Assembly: GCF_036173065.1 (NCBI RefSeq)
Contig: NZ_CP108041.1
Coordinates: forward strand, 2,669,001 to 2,733,000
DNA length: 64,000 nt
Direction: 5' to 3'
Source: Rhodococcus sp. NBC_00297
Lineage (GTDB): Bacteria; Actinomycetota; Actinomycetes; Mycobacteriales; Mycobacteriaceae
This document shows positions 8,507 through 17,300 of the stretch, piece by piece (the stretch's first letter is position 1; every line of letters starts with the position of its first letter). Position numbers and translations under genes: made by a program. The notes below the pieces were generated by a model. It ran no database searches. It had not been told where the DNA came from and saw only the letters and a list, made by a program, of their open reading frames with translations.

Positions 8507-9319
8507 ATGAAGGATAAAGTTCCTGGTGTGACAGACGCACGCGTCGCGACCCCCGAGTCGCAACCGGTGAAATCGGCAGAGCGCACCATCCACATCCTCG
8601 AGACGCTGGCGGCATCGCCGACGCGCATGAGTCTCGGCGAGCTCCAGGAGGCGTGCAAGTACCCGAGGTCGAGCCTGCACGCGTTGCTGCGGACACTCAA
8701 GGAACTGCGATGGATCGAGGCCGACGAATCCGGCAGCCGGTACGGCATCGGCACGCATGCGTTGCTCGCGGGCACGTCGTACCTCGACAAGGACTCGGTG
8801 GTGGGTCGAGCGGCGTCGGTGCTCGAGTCGCTGCGGGCCGAGATCGGTCACACGGTGCACTTCGCGCGGCGGGACGAGTCCAGTGTCATCTACCTCGCCA
8901 GCCGCGGTTCACGCCAGGAAGTGCGCCGGATGCATCGTGTGGGCCGCAAGTTGCCCTGCAGCGTGACCGCCCTGGGGCAGGCGCTGCTCGCCGAACTCAC
9001 CGACGACGAGGTGCGCGCCCTGCTGCCGGAGACATTGGACCGTGTCACCGAGAACTCCATCACCGACCACGAGCAGCTGATCGCCGAGCTCGGCGAGGTG
9101 CGGCGGCGCGGCTGGTCACTCGAGCGGGAGCAGGGCACCGTCGGCGTGGTCTGCATCGCGACCGTCGTGCCGTACCGGATACCCGCGACGGACGCATTGA
9201 GCGTGTCCATGCAAGCCGACGTCGCGGCGTACCCCGCCGAGCTCGAGCGCATCGCGGAAGTGCTGACGCGGCATGCAGCCGTGTGGGCGCGCGAGTTGCG
9301 TTCAGAGGGTGTTCGCTAG
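8507..9319 (+). CDS. IclR-family transcriptional regulator
   Basis: The 270-residue DNA-binding regulator has the IclR winged helix-turn-helix at about 20-85 (SAERTIHILETLAASPTRMSLGELQEA...SSLHALLRTLKEL) and a C-terminal effector-binding GAF-like domain (about 100-265), including HFARRDESSVIYLASRGS and LPCSVTALGQALLAEL. Family members commonly control aromatic or sugar-acid catabolism and bind short palindromes. Three in-frame starts are possible: ATG 8468, ATG 8507 and GTG 8528. ATG 8507 gives a normal length. It sits 62 bp after the enolase-family gene and is the only regulator near the shared TTCA-N6-TGAA sites, so it is the likely regulator of the locus. Confidence 0.88.
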   Translation: MKDKVPGVTDARVATPESQPVKSAERTIHILETLAASPTRMSLGELQEACKYPRSSLHALLRTLKELRWIEADESGSRYGIGTHALLAGTSYLDKDSVVGRAASVLESLRAEIGHTVHFARRDESSVIYLASRGSRQEVRRMHRVGRKLPCSVTALGQALLAELTDDEVRALLPETLDRVTENSITDHEQLIAELGEVRRRGWSLEREQGTVGVVCIATVVPYRIPATDALSVSMQADVAAYPAELERIAEVLTRHAAVWARELRSEGVR

Positions 9320-9326
9320 CCGCGCC

Positions 9327-9396
9327 CTCTCCGATTCCGCACGCACTCTGATTCCGCACGCACACTGTTCCCGCGCGCACTCTGTTCCCGCACCCA
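9327..9396. repeat. Four tandem degenerate ~17-bp units
   Basis: Four head-to-tail units of 17-19 bp follow the consensus CTCTG-ATTCCGCACGCA or CTCTGTTCCCGCACCCA. They begin at 9327, 9346, 9363 and 9380. The last unit overlaps the left arm of the 80-bp palindromic element at 9384, suggesting the array arose from repeated copying of that arm. Confidence 0.7.
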
Positions 9397-9463
9397 TGCT
9401 CGTGTACCGCACGCGTGTTGCTCGGCGAGGTCGCGTGCGACGCGCAAGCATGGGTGCGGAAAC
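9384..9463 (+). repeat. 80-bp palindromic repeat element, copy 1
   Basis: The outer arms GTTCCCGCACCCATGCT and AGCATGGGTGCGGAAAC form a long imperfect hairpin around an asymmetric core containing CGCGTGTTGCTCGGCGAGGT. A second 80-bp copy at 10355-10434 carries the same core in reverse orientation. The pair flanks the broken AbiEi-like gene. The structure is that of a REP/MITE-like non-coding repeat; it may also terminate iclR transcription. No transposase or clear target duplication is visible. Confidence 0.75.
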
Positions 9464-9555
9464 GGAGGAGCAGGGCTGTGGACGGACCGTGCGCCATCCA
9501 CAGGACGCCGCCCGGTCCGGTGTCGGCGCCCCGGTCATCCGCTCATGCTCGACCG

Positions 9556-10354
9556 ATGGATCTCGATGCATCACGGCTGGTGCTGCGGCAGAACGCTCTC
9601 CAGGACGGGTACACCGACAACGAGCTGCGACGGCTCTACACGAGGGGCGACATCACCCGGCTGGGTCACGGGGCGTATCTGGACGCGACTCGTCTCGACG
9701 GGTTGGACCGCCTCGAGAAGCACCGGGTGGCCGCCGTGGGCGGTCGATCTGACCAGGGTGCACGTGACGCGCGATCGGCGGAACGGCGGACGGCGGCGCG
9801 CCGACACGTTGGTGCACTGCGCGCCGCTGCCGGGCTCCGCCGTGCACGTGGTGAACGGGTTCACGGTGACGTCGCCGGCTCGGACCTTGGTGGACGTGGC
9901 GCGGACCGTCCCCTTCGAGCAGGCCGTGGTCATGGGCGACGCTGCGGGAATCGAGGGCGACTCCCTGGTGGACGAACTCGCCGTGGCCAGTCGTCGGCAC
10001 GGCATCGCGGGCGCGAGGCGGGTCGCGGCATTCCTCGACCCGCTCTCGGGGAGTGTCGGTGAGTCGCGCAGCCGCGTGCTGTTCCATCGCGTCGGGCTCC
10101 CGCCACCAGTGCTTCAGGCGGGAATCGGGGTGTGGCGCGTCGATTTCCTGTGGGGCGATGTGATCGGCGAGTTCGACGGTCGCGTGAAGTACGGTCGCTT
10201 TCTCCGACCCGGGCAGGACGCAGGGGACGCCGTGTTCGAGGAGAAGCGGCGCGAGGATGCATTGCGCGCGCTCGGCTTCCGCGTCGTGCGCTGGACGTGG
10301 GCGGATCTCGCACGGCCCGAGGCGCTCATCGCCCGGTTGCGCGCCCTCCTCTGA
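9556..10354 (+). pseudogene. Broken AbiEi antitoxin-type/DUF559 protein
   Basis: Two frames together encode one protein family. The frame beginning at ATG 9556 gives an AbiEi-like winged N-terminus (NELRRLYTRGDITRLGHGAYLD) up to about 9727. Coding then continues in another frame from about 9728 (VDLTRVHVTRDRRNGGRR) to a DUF559/Vsr-like nuclease-fold end (VDFLWGDVIGEFDGRVKYGR, EKRREDALRALGFRVVRWTW) stopping at 10354. The central segment normally separating these parts seems shortened at the frame change. This points to an internal deletion of non-triplet length, or less likely a sequencing error. No AbiEii-like nucleotidyltransferase partner is adjacent. An 80-bp repeat begins right after the stop. 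Confidence 0.75.
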
Positions 10355-10434
10355 GTTCCCGCACCCTTGCTCGTGGCCCGCACGGGACCTCGCCGAGCAA
10401 CACGCGTGCGGCGTACGAGCATGGGTGCGGGAAC
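10355..10434 (-). repeat. 80-bp palindromic repeat element, copy 2 (inverted)
   Basis: The arms GTTCCCGCACCCTTGCTCGT and ACGAGCATGGGTGCGGGAAC surround the core seen in copy 1, here reversed (ACCTCGCCGAGCAACACGCG). It begins at the base after the stop codon of the broken gene. Both copies are exactly 80 bp and differ by scattered substitutions. Confidence 0.75.
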
Positions 10435-10448
10435 AGGCAGGAACAGCA

Positions 10449-10482
10449 CTGCGGCCCGGCTGGAATACCAGCCGGGCCGCAG
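10449..10482. terminator. Strong hairpin terminator of fadE5
   Basis: A perfect 15-bp GC-rich stem (CTGCGGCCCGGCTGG with CCAGCCGGGCCGCAG) with loop AATA lies 15 bp downstream of the fadE5 stop. It is placed to end leftward transcription. Confidence 0.85.
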
Positions 10483-10497
10483 TGGGGATTGAGCGGA

Positions 10498-12333
10498 TCA
10501 GAACGCCGCTTCGTCGAGCTCCATGACGTCGTTGTCCAGGTCGGACAGGATCTGACGGGTGGAGGTCAGGCGGGGCAGGATGTTCTTGGCGAAGAACGAC
10601 GCTGCGCCGATCTTGCCCTCGTAGAACGCCTTGTCCTTCTCGCCGGCGCCGTTGTCGAGTGCGGCGATGGCGATCTCGGACTGACGCAGCAGCAGCCAGC
10701 CGATCATCAGGTCGCCGACGCTCATGAGCAGGCGGACGGATCCGAGGCCGACCTTGTACAGCTCGGTCGGCTGCTCCTGGGCACCCATGAGGTGCTGCGT
10801 GAGTGTGGCGACCATGCCCTGCACGTCCTCGAGGGCGGTGTTGAGCAAGGCACGCTCGCTCTTGAGGCGACCGTTGCCCGCCTCGCTGTCGATCCACGTC
10901 TTGATCTGGCCGGCGACGTGGGCCAGTGCGACGCCGCGGTCCCGGGCGATCTTGCGGAAGAAGAAGTCCTGCGCCTGGATGGCCGTGGTGCCCTCGTACA
11001 GCGAGTCGATCTTGGCATCGCGGATGTACTGCTCGATTGGGTAGTCCTGCAGGAAGCCGGAGCCACCGAGCGTCTGGAGGCTCTGCGCCAGCTGCTCGTA
11101 CGCGACCTCGGAACCCACACCCTTGACGATGGGGAGCAGCAGGTCGTTGACGCGGAACGCGGTGTCCTTGTCGGCGCCCGAGACGTGCAGTGCGGCAACC
11201 TCGTCCTGGTGAGCGGCCGTGTAGAGGAACACCGCGCGCAGGCCCTCGGCGTACGCCTTCTGCGTCATCAGCGAGCGACGGACGTCGGGGTGATGCGTGA
11301 TGGAGACGCGGGGCGCGGCCTTGTCGGTCATCTGCGTCAGGTCAGCACCCTGAATGCGCTGCTTGGCGTAGTCGAGCGCGGTGAGGTACCCGGTGGACAG
11401 CGTCGAGATGGCCTTGGTGCCCACCATCATTCGAGCGTGCTCGATGACGTCGAACATCTGCGCGATGCCGTTGTGGACGTCGCCGACGAGCCAGCCCTTG
11501 GCGGGGACGCCGTGTCCGCCGAGGGTCAGCTCACAGGTGGCCGAGACCTTGAGGCCCATCTTGTGCTCGACGTTGGTGACGAACACGCCGTTGCGCTCGC
11601 CGAGTTCGCCGGTCTCGCTGTCGAAGTGGAACTTCGGGACGAAGAACAGCGACAGTCCCTTGGTGCCCGGCTTGGCGCCCTCGGGGCGAGCGAGCACGAG
11701 GTGGAAGATGTTCTCGAAGAGATCGTCCGAGTCGGCCGAGGTGATGAAGCGCTTGACGCCCTCGATGTGCCAGCTGCCGTCGGCCTGCTCGACGGCCTTG
11801 GTGCGGCCGGCGCCCACGTCCGAACCCGCGTCGGGCTCGGTGAGGACCATGGTGGCGCCCCAGTTGCGCTCGGAGGCGAGTACGGCCCACTTCTTCTGCT
11901 GCTCGTTGCCGTTGTCGGAGAGGATCTGCGCGAAGCCCGGGCCGGCGGAGTACATGAAGGCGGCGGGGTTCGATCCGAGGATCATCTCGGCGACGGCCCA
12001 GAACACCTGGCGCGGTACCGGCATGCCGCCGAGTTCCTCGTCGAGGCCCAGGTGGTCCCAGCCGGCTTCCTGCAGCGCGCGGTACGACTTCTTGAACGAC
12101 TCCGGGAGGGTGACGGTGTGCGTCTCGGGGTCGAAGGTCGGCGGGTTGCGGTCGGCGTCGGCGAAGGACTCCGCGAGCGGGCCCTCGGCGAGGCGGCGGA
12201 CCTCGGAGAGCATGTCACGCACGGTGTCGACGTCGAGATCGCCGAACTGTCCGGACTCGAGCGTCTTGTCCAGGGCGAACAGCTCGAACAGGTTGAACTC
12301 GAGATCGCGAAGATTGCTCTTGTAATGACCCAT
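10498..12333 (-). CDS. fadE5: Acyl-CoA dehydrogenase FadE5-like
   Basis: The 611-residue FAD enzyme introduces the trans-2 double bond into acyl-CoA during beta-oxidation. Its length equals that of M. tuberculosis FadE5 (Rv0244c), a broad-range medium/long-chain dehydrogenase with an extra N-terminal and C-terminal domain. Visible are the FAD/substrate loop [27 protein letters not shown], the central [13 protein letters not shown], and the active-site region [15 protein letters not shown], whose Glu is the probable catalytic base. GGAG lies 11 nt upstream of the ATG. Its 5' region carries an 8+8 bp palindrome overlapping a possible -10, so it is probably regulated on its own, although a methyltransferase gene reads toward it from upstream. 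Confidence 0.93.
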   Translation of the reverse strand: MGHYKSNLRDLEFNLFELFALDKTLESGQFGDLDVDTVRDMLSEVRRLAEGPLAESFADADRNPPTFDPETHTVTLPESFKKSYRALQEAGWDHLGLDEELGGMPVPRQVFWAVAEMILGSNPAAFMYSAGPGFAQILSDNGNEQQKKWAVLASERNWGATMVLTEPDAGSDVGAGRTKAVEQADGSWHIEGVKRFITSADSDDLFENIFHLVLARPEGAKPGTKGLSLFFVPKFHFDSETGELGERNGVFVTNVEHKMGLKVSATCELTLGGHGVPAKGWLVGDVHNGIAQMFDVIEHARMMVGTKAISTLSTGYLTALDYAKQRIQGADLTQMTDKAAPRVSITHHPDVRRSLMTQKAYAEGLRAVFLYTAAHQDEVAALHVSGADKDTAFRVNDLLLPIVKGVGSEVAYEQLAQSLQTLGGSGFLQDYPIEQYIRDAKIDSLYEGTTAIQAQDFFFRKIARDRGVALAHVAGQIKTWIDSEAGNGRLKSERALLNTALEDVQGMVATLTQHLMGAQEQPTELYKVGLGSVRLLMSVGDLMIGWLLLRQSEIAIAALDNGAGEKDKAFYEGKIGAASFFAKNILPRLTSTRQILSDLDNDVMELDEAAF

Positions 12334-12409
12334 GGTGATGCGTTCTCCGTCTCAGTGGTGCGGTCCGGCCTCGGTACCGCCTGTGTGGCCCGGCGCTACC
12401 TACTCGCCA

Positions 12410-12429
12410 GTAACATACGGCTATGTTAC
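12410..12429. promoter_or_regulatory. TetR-type operator candidate upstream of fadE5
   Basis: GTAACATACGGCTATGTTAC has perfect 8-bp arms around CGGC, 77 bp before the fadE5 start. Read on the fadE5 strand, TATGTT within the right arm could serve as the -10. The cognate regulator is not encoded in this window. Confidence 0.6.
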
Positions 12430-12458
12430 GCCGGATCGGGAACACTGCCAATAGGGGT

Positions 12459-13061
12459 CTACTCGTCGGTAACTCGTCCCACCACAAGGGCGTCGATCGC
12501 TGCGGAATCACCTACGTGCCGCACCCTGTCCTCGGCGACGAGAATGCGCATCCTGTCGCCGATGTCCGCGACCAGATCGTCTGGGCTGTACAGGATCTCG
12601 GGATCCTGAGGACCGCCGACGCCATTCTTCAGATTGGCAGAATGGTGACCCACGATCACGAGGATTCCCTCATGTTTCAACGCCTGGACGGCAGTCGCGA
12701 GGACGTTTTCACGCTCGGTCCGCGATAAATGCAGGTAGGCGATGACAACGAGATCATAATTCCGCTCCGGTGTGAGTGTGGTCACGTCCGCGTGGACCCA
12801 CCGCACACGCTCGCGGATCGACGCGGTGGCCGTGGCGGCGATGCGGACCGCCTTGGTCAGCGCCACGCTGCTGAAGTCGACGGCGTCGACACTCCATCCG
12901 CGCGTGGCGAGCCAGAGGGCGTTGCGCCCCTCGCCGCACGCGAGATCGAGCGCCCGGCCGCGCGGCAGGGAGGTGCAGAACTCGACGACCATGTCGTTCG
13001 GCGGTGCGCCCCAGATGAGTTCGGCGCGTTCGTACTTGGCGTCCCAGGCCGCGGCGTCCAC
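12459..13061 (-). CDS. SAM-dependent methyltransferase (class I, TehB-like)
   Basis: The 200-residue Rossmann-fold methyltransferase has motif I LDLACGEGRNALWLA (about 39-53), the acidic end of strand 2 in VDAVDFS, and HADVTTL and YDLVVIAYLHLSR as motifs II-III. This layout resembles small TehB/UbiE-like enzymes, which do not reveal their substrate. It starts at the base adjacent to the stop of the upstream alpha-methylacyl-CoA racemase gene, so the two are cotranscribed. A link to lipid metabolism is possible but not shown by sequence. Confidence 0.85.
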   Translation of the reverse strand: MDAAAWDAKYERAELIWGAPPNDMVVEFCTSLPRGRALDLACGEGRNALWLATRGWSVDAVDFSSVALTKAVRIAATATASIRERVRWVHADVTTLTPERNYDLVVIAYLHLSRTERENVLATAVQALKHEGILVIVGHHSANLKNGVGGPQDPEILYSPDDLVADIGDRMRILVAEDRVRHVGDSAAIDALVVGRVTDE

Positions 13062-14150
13062 TCAGGTCCAGACCGAGTCGGGGTCGACGGACGAGCGGGC
13101 CGGACCCGCCGGCGTCGACGTGGCGGTACGCCCGAAACGCGGCGCCGGGGCGTGCTGGGTGACCGCGTCGATGTCGATGAGGCTGCCGCGTTCGGCCATG
13201 TGGCGGTGGCGTGTGGCCTCGTCGAAGGTCAGCACGGGGGTGACGCAGGCGTCCGTGCCGTCGAAGACGGCGGCCCACTCGTCGCGCGTGCGGGAGGCGA
13301 ACACCTCCGTGAAGGTCGACCGCAGCGTCGGCCACTGCTCACGGTCGAGCTGGTGGGGCAAGGCCGACGGATCGAGCCCGAGTCCCTGCAGCATCGCGGC
13401 GTAGAACTGGGGTTCCAGCGCACCGACGGCGACGTGCTTGCCGTCGGACGTCTCGTACGTGTCGTAGAACGGGGCACCGGTGTCCAGCAGGTTCCTGCCG
13501 CGCTCGTCGGACCACATGCCGATCCCGCGCCACCCCCAGATCATGTGCGACAACGCGACGGTGCCGTCGACCATGGCCGCGTCGATCACCTGGCCCTTCC
13601 CGGACCGACCGCGTTCGACCAGCGCCGCGAGAATGCCCATGACGAGGAACATCGATCCACCGCCGAAGTCGCCGACCATGTTCATCGGGGGTACCGGGCG
13701 CTCACCCTCGCGTCCGATCGCGTGCAGCACTCCGGTGACCGAGATGTAGTTGATGTCGTGTCCCGCGACCTGCGACCACGGACCCTCCTGGCCCCACCCC
13801 GTCATGCGTCCGTAGACCAGACCGGGGTTGCGCTCGGCGACGACGTCGGGTCCCAGACCCATGCGCTCGGTGACCCCCGGACGGAAGCCCTCGATGAGGA
13901 CGTCGGCGCGGGAGATCAGGTCGAGCACCCGCTCCAGCTCGGCCGGATCCTTCAGGTTCGCCTCGACGATGCGGCGGTTGCGGAGCAGGGGGTCGCCCGG
14001 TGATCCCTCGGCCGGCAACGCGCCCGCACGCTGGACGCGCACGACGTCGGCGCCGAGGTCGGCCAGCAGCGTCGCGGTGTGCGGTCCGGGGCCGATGCCC
14101 GCGAGTTCCACGACCTTGATTCCGGCGAGAGGTCCACCTGCAGTAGTCAT
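13062..14150 (-). CDS. mcr: Alpha-methylacyl-CoA racemase (CaiB/BaiF family)
   Basis: The 362-residue family III CoA-transferase-fold enzyme interconverts (2R)- and (2S)-methylacyl-CoA, needed for breakdown of methyl-branched lipids and sterol side chains. Length and motifs match mycobacterial [27 protein letters not shown] at the N-terminus, the catalytic His in GHDINYI, the catalytic Asp in [10 protein letters not shown], and a Glu in GALEPQFYA. The [12 protein letters not shown] segment and the short family length argue against a formyl-CoA-transferase role. It is the first gene of a two-gene unit with the methyltransferase downstream. Start: ATG 14150. Confidence 0.92.
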   Translation of the reverse strand: MTTAGGPLAGIKVVELAGIGPGPHTATLLADLGADVVRVQRAGALPAEGSPGDPLLRNRRIVEANLKDPAELERVLDLISRADVLIEGFRPGVTERMGLGPDVVAERNPGLVYGRMTGWGQEGPWSQVAGHDINYISVTGVLHAIGREGERPVPPMNMVGDFGGGSMFLVMGILAALVERGRSGKGQVIDAAMVDGTVALSHMIWGWRGIGMWSDERGRNLLDTGAPFYDTYETSDGKHVAVGALEPQFYAAMLQGLGLDPSALPHQLDREQWPTLRSTFTEVFASRTRDEWAAVFDGTDACVTPVLTFDEATRHRHMAERGSLIDIDAVTQHAPAPRFGRTATSTPAGPARSSVDPDSVWT

Positions 14151-14212
14151 GGCGCGACCCTATCCACCGGAACCTGCCCGACGACAGGACCGGACTGTGC
14201 GGGTCGGGAGAC

Positions 14213-14785
14213 TCAGAGGAACTCCGACGCGGCGTCGGCCACCCGCGACCGGTAGTCACCCCACCAGTCGGCGTCACCGTCTGCCAGGTTGGAGTTGCCG
14301 GGAGCCAGTCCGGCGCTGCCGTCGGCGAGTTCGCGCACGATGTCGGCGTGGCCGGCATGGCGGTGTGTCTCCGCGATCAGGTGCACCAGGATGTACTCGA
14401 CGGTCACAGGGTTCTTCGCCGTCCACCACGGCACCGTCCCCTCCGCTCTCGGTCCGAGGGTGCGCACCGTCTCGTCGGCATGGGCGTTCACCCGGCGGTA
14501 GAGGTCGACGAGAGAATCGCGGGACTGGTCGGGTGTGGCCCACATGTCGGCATTGAGTTCGAGTGTCGGGTCGGACCACGGGATCGGTTCGGGGAACGGT
14601 CGCCCGAACGTGGACCCGAGGTACCCCGCCTCGGTCATGGCCAGGTGTTTCACGATTCCCAGCAGGTTGGTACCGGTCGACGTGAGGGGCCGACGGATGT
14701 CGTACTCCGACGCGCCGTCGAGTTTCCACACCACCGCGTCCCGTCCTCGCTGGAGGTAGGTGAGCAGGTCCTCGGTGTCCGCCAT
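14213..14785 (-). CDS. DinB-superfamily protein (DUF664)
   Basis: The 190-residue four-helix-bundle protein belongs to the DinB/YfiT-like metal-dependent superfamily, which in actinobacteria includes mycothiol-dependent enzymes. The metal-site histidines are visible in [10 protein letters not shown] and in the [10 protein letters not shown] helix. [12 protein letters not shown] ends the protein. I chose ATG 14785 ([16 protein letters not shown]), since an upstream start would run into purT. It is divergent from purT with only 19 bp between start codons. Enzymatic activity and substrate are not predictable. Confidence 0.82.
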   Translation of the reverse strand: MADTEDLLTYLQRGRDAVVWKLDGASEYDIRRPLTSTGTNLLGIVKHLAMTEAGYLGSTFGRPFPEPIPWSDPTLELNADMWATPDQSRDSLVDLYRRVNAHADETVRTLGPRAEGTVPWWTAKNPVTVEYILVHLIAETHRHAGHADIVRELADGSAGLAPGNSNLADGDADWWGDYRSRVADAASEFL

Positions 14786-14791
14786 GCCCGA

Positions 14792-14797
14792 TAGCAT
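14792..14797 (+). promoter_or_regulatory. -10 element for leaderless purT transcript
   Basis: TAGCAT ends 7 nt before the GTG start of purT, the spacing of a leaderless actinobacterial promoter. The complementary strand reads TGCTAT here and can act as -10 for the divergent DinB gene, whose ATG is 5 nt further on. The two promoters therefore overlap. Confidence 0.5.
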
Positions 14798-14804
14798 TCC
14801 AAGA

Positions 14805-16013
14805 GTGACGTGCTCCCGCATCGGTACTCCGCTTTCTCCGTCGGCCACCAAGGTGATGCTGCTGGGCTCCGGTGAGCTCGGCAAGGAAGTGATCATCGCG
14901 TTCCAGCGCCTGGGCGTCGAGGTGATCGCCGTCGACCGGTACGCGGACGCCCCCGGCCATCAGGTCGCGCACCGCGCCCACACGGTGGACATGAGCGATC
15001 CGGACGCCCTGCTCGCCGTCATCGAGTCCGAGGCGCCGCACTTCGTCGTGCCGGAGATCGAGGCCATCGCCACCGAGGCGCTCTCCGTGGTCGAGGACCG
15101 CGGGGTCACCACCGTCGTGCCGACGGCGCGCGCGACGCAGCTGACGATGAACCGCGAGGGCATCCGCAGGCTCGCGGCCGAGGAGCTGGGGTTGCCCACG
15201 TCGCCGTACGCCTTCGCCGACAGTGTGGACGAGGTTCGCGCGGCGCTCGAGCACACGGGCTTCCCGGCGGTGATCAAGCCGGTGATGTCGTCGTCGGGCA
15301 AGGGGCAGTCGGTCGTGACGAGCGACGACGACGTCCAGCGGGCCTGGGACCACGCTCAGGCCGGGGGACGAGTCGCGCTGGGCCGGGTCATCGTCGAGGG
15401 CTTCGTCGACTTCGACTACGAGATCACCCAGCTCACCGTCCGCGCGGTCGACGAGAACGGCGCCGACGAGACCTCCTTCTGCGAGCCCATCGGCCACCTC
15501 CAGAAGTCCGGCGACTACATCGAGTCGTGGCAGCCCCAGCCCATGTCGGCGGCCGCTCTGCACGCCGCACGCGAGGTCGCACGCACGGTCACCGCGGCAC
15601 TCGGCGGCCGCGGCATCTTCGGCGTCGAGCTCTTCGTCAAGGGCGACGACGTGTACTTCTCCGAGGTCAGCCCACGACCGCACGACACGGGCCTGGTCAC
15701 GCTCGGCACCCAGCGGCTGTCGGAGTTCGAGCTGCACGCGCGCGCCATCCTCGGGCTTCCGGTGGACACCACGCTGCTGACACCCGGCGCGTCCGCGGTG
15801 ATCTACGGCGGTCTCGACGAGGTGGGCATCGCCTTCGAGGGCGTCGAGCAGGCGCTCCGCGTCCCGGAGACCGACATCCGCCTGTTCGGCAAGCCTGAGA
15901 GCTTCGCGAAGCGCCGGATGGGCGTCGCCGTGTCGACCGGTCCGGACGTCGAGACCGCGCGGGAGCGTGCACGCGACGCCGCGAGCCGCGTGCGTCCGGT
16001 CTCGGCACGGTGA
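14805..16013 (+). CDS. purT: Formate-dependent phosphoribosylglycinamide formyltransferase (GAR transformylase 2)
   Basis: The 402-residue ATP-grasp enzyme makes formyl-GAR from GAR, formate and ATP in purine synthesis, replacing folate-dependent PurN. The N-terminus from GTG 14805 ([22 protein letters not shown]) aligns closely with E. coli PurT. Also visible are [10 protein letters not shown], the ATP-grasp loop [52 protein letters not shown] with metal-binding acidic residues, and RLFGKPES near the end. It overlaps by 4 bp (GTGA) with the DUF456 gene. Expression is probably from the leaderless promoter just upstream. Confidence 0.95.
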   Translation: MTCSRIGTPLSPSATKVMLLGSGELGKEVIIAFQRLGVEVIAVDRYADAPGHQVAHRAHTVDMSDPDALLAVIESEAPHFVVPEIEAIATEALSVVEDRGVTTVVPTARATQLTMNREGIRRLAAEELGLPTSPYAFADSVDEVRAALEHTGFPAVIKPVMSSSGKGQSVVTSDDDVQRAWDHAQAGGRVALGRVIVEGFVDFDYEITQLTVRAVDENGADETSFCEPIGHLQKSGDYIESWQPQPMSAAALHAAREVARTVTAALGGRGIFGVELFVKGDDVYFSEVSPRPHDTGLVTLGTQRLSEFELHARAILGLPVDTTLLTPGASAVIYGGLDEVGIAFEGVEQALRVPETDIRLFGKPESFAKRRMGVAVSTGPDVETARERARDAASRVRPVSAR

Positions 16014-16492
16014 CCGCCGGTGCCGAGGTCCTCGTCGGACTGGTCGTCCTGATCGGCCTGATCGGGATCGTCGTCCCGGTGCTCCCCGGTGTCGTCCTGA
16101 TCTTCGCCGCGATCGGCGTCTGGGCCTTCGTCGTCGGCACCGCATCGGCGTGGACGGTGTTCGGCATCGCGACGGCGCTGCTGGTGGCATCGGGCGTCGT
16201 CAAGTACCTGTGGCCGGGCAGACGACTGAAGACGGCCGGAGTGCCCACCCGTTCCATCGTCGCGGGCGGCGTCGTCGGCATCGTCGGATTCTTCGTCGTC
16301 CCGGTCGTCGGACTCTTCCTCGGGTTCCCCCTCGGTGTGTACCTGGCGGAACTTCCTCGTGCCCGCACGTCGGGATCCGCCTGGCAGTCGACGGTCCACG
16401 CCACCAAGGCGGTGGGCCTGTCGATCCTCGTCGAGCTGTTCGGTGGTCTGCTCGCGGCCGGCGTGTGGGTCGTTGCCGTCATCGTGCTCTAA
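16010..16492 (+). CDS. DUF456 membrane protein
   Basis: The 160-residue polytopic inner-membrane protein is almost entirely hydrophobic, with about four to five transmembrane helices and glycine-rich motifs ([46 protein letters not shown]). These match the DUF456 family, whose function is unknown. Translation is coupled to purT by a GTGA overlap. The stop overlaps the convergent amidohydrolase stop by 4 bp, leaving no room for a terminator. Confidence 0.85.
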   Translation: MTAGAEVLVGLVVLIGLIGIVVPVLPGVVLIFAAIGVWAFVVGTASAWTVFGIATALLVASGVVKYLWPGRRLKTAGVPTRSIVAGGVVGIVGFFVVPVVGLFLGFPLGVYLAELPRARTSGSAWQSTVHATKAVGLSILVELFGGLLAAGVWVVAVIVL

Positions 16493-17223
16493 CGCTCCCG
16501 GTACCAGGCCCTCGCGTTCCTGAACAGCACCTTCTGGAGATCGCCGCCCACTGCCTCGGTCACCAGGTCGATGTCGGAGGGGACGAAGCGTCGCGGGGAG
16601 CGCGTGCCGGGCAGATCGGTCCCGAACATCAGTGCCTCGGGGTTGACGGCATGGATCCTGCTCATCGCCTCCACCGGGTCGTGGCCGATGCGGCCGAAGC
16701 CCGCCGCCTTGACCCGTGCTCCTCTGTCGACGAGATCGAGGAGGTACGGCATGGCGTCCTCGGCCATGCCGAGGTAGTCGATGCTGATGGCCGGCAGTTT
16801 GGACAGGACCGGCTCCAGGGACAGCAACAATCCGGCGTCCGCGTAGAACTCGGCGTGCCATCCGGCGATCTCGTGCGCGCGGACGGCCTGCTCGGTGAGG
16901 GTCGACACGTCGGTGTCGCCGCGCCGCAGATTGAATCTGAGCGCTCGGACGCCCGCGTCGTCGAGCGCGATGATGTCCTCGTCCTCGGCGTCCCACGGCA
17001 GGTGGGTCACGCCCACCCATCCGTCACCGAGTTCGGTCAGCGCCGCGAGCAGAAAGCTCTGGCCGCAGCCCTGGAACGACCCGGCGATGACGGCGCCGCC
17101 CACGACCCCCAGTCCGTCGGTCTCCTCGCGATAGTCGTCGGCAGTGAACACGGGGGGTTCGTATCCGCCGTTCGACACGAGAGGGAACCGCGGATCGATG
17201 ATGTGGACGTGGCTGTCGAACAC
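16489..17223 (-). CDS. Amidohydrolase-2 family hydrolase (LigI/TIM-barrel lactonase-like)
   Basis: The 244-residue metal-dependent hydrolase starts with the HxH metal motif in MFDSHVHIIDPRFP and ends with the conserved Asp in MFGTDLPGTRSPRRF. A SIDYLGM strand lies between them. This places it in the amidohydrolase-2 family with pyrone-dicarboxylate lactonase and decarboxylases. It is on the short side for the family. The start is GTG 17223. It diverges from an SMP-30 lactonase gene across 77 bp that contain an inverted repeat, so the two predicted lactonases may be co-regulated. The substrate is unknown. Confidence 0.82.
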   Translation of the reverse strand: MFDSHVHIIDPRFPLVSNGGYEPPVFTADDYREETDGLGVVGGAVIAGSFQGCGQSFLLAALTELGDGWVGVTHLPWDAEDEDIIALDDAGVRALRFNLRRGDTDVSTLTEQAVRAHEIAGWHAEFYADAGLLLSLEPVLSKLPAISIDYLGMAEDAMPYLLDLVDRGARVKAAGFGRIGHDPVEAMSRIHAVNPEALMFGTDLPGTRSPRRFVPSDIDLVTEAVGGDLQKVLFRNARAWYRER

Positions 17224-17243
17224 GTCTGCCAGGATGCCTCATG

Positions 17244-17266
17244 ATGTGATGAGGCGTACGTCACAT
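17244..17266. promoter_or_regulatory. Inverted repeat ATGTGA-N11-TCACAT
   Basis: Perfect 6-bp arms separated by 11 bp lie in the divergent region between the amidohydrolase and the SMP-30 gene. The spacing does not fit a CRP site (N6). It is a plausible operator for both genes. Confidence 0.4.
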
Positions 17267-17300
17267 TCGATCATCCGTCTCGTCGTGCGAGGAGCTACAC

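Noticed and set aside
8501-8511. TTCATCATGAA at the iclR start as an autoregulatory site of the shared motif
   Set aside because: The arms match but the spacing is 3 instead of 6 bases, so it does not fit the TTCA-N6-TGAA pattern.
9556-10354. Functional type IV toxin-antitoxin system
   Set aside because: The gene is frame-disrupted and no AbiEii-type nucleotidyltransferase toxin gene is adjacent.
17244-17266. CRP/cAMP receptor site
   Set aside because: The arms ATGTGA/TCACAT are separated by 11 bp, not the 6 bp of a CRP site. Kept only as a generic inverted repeat.
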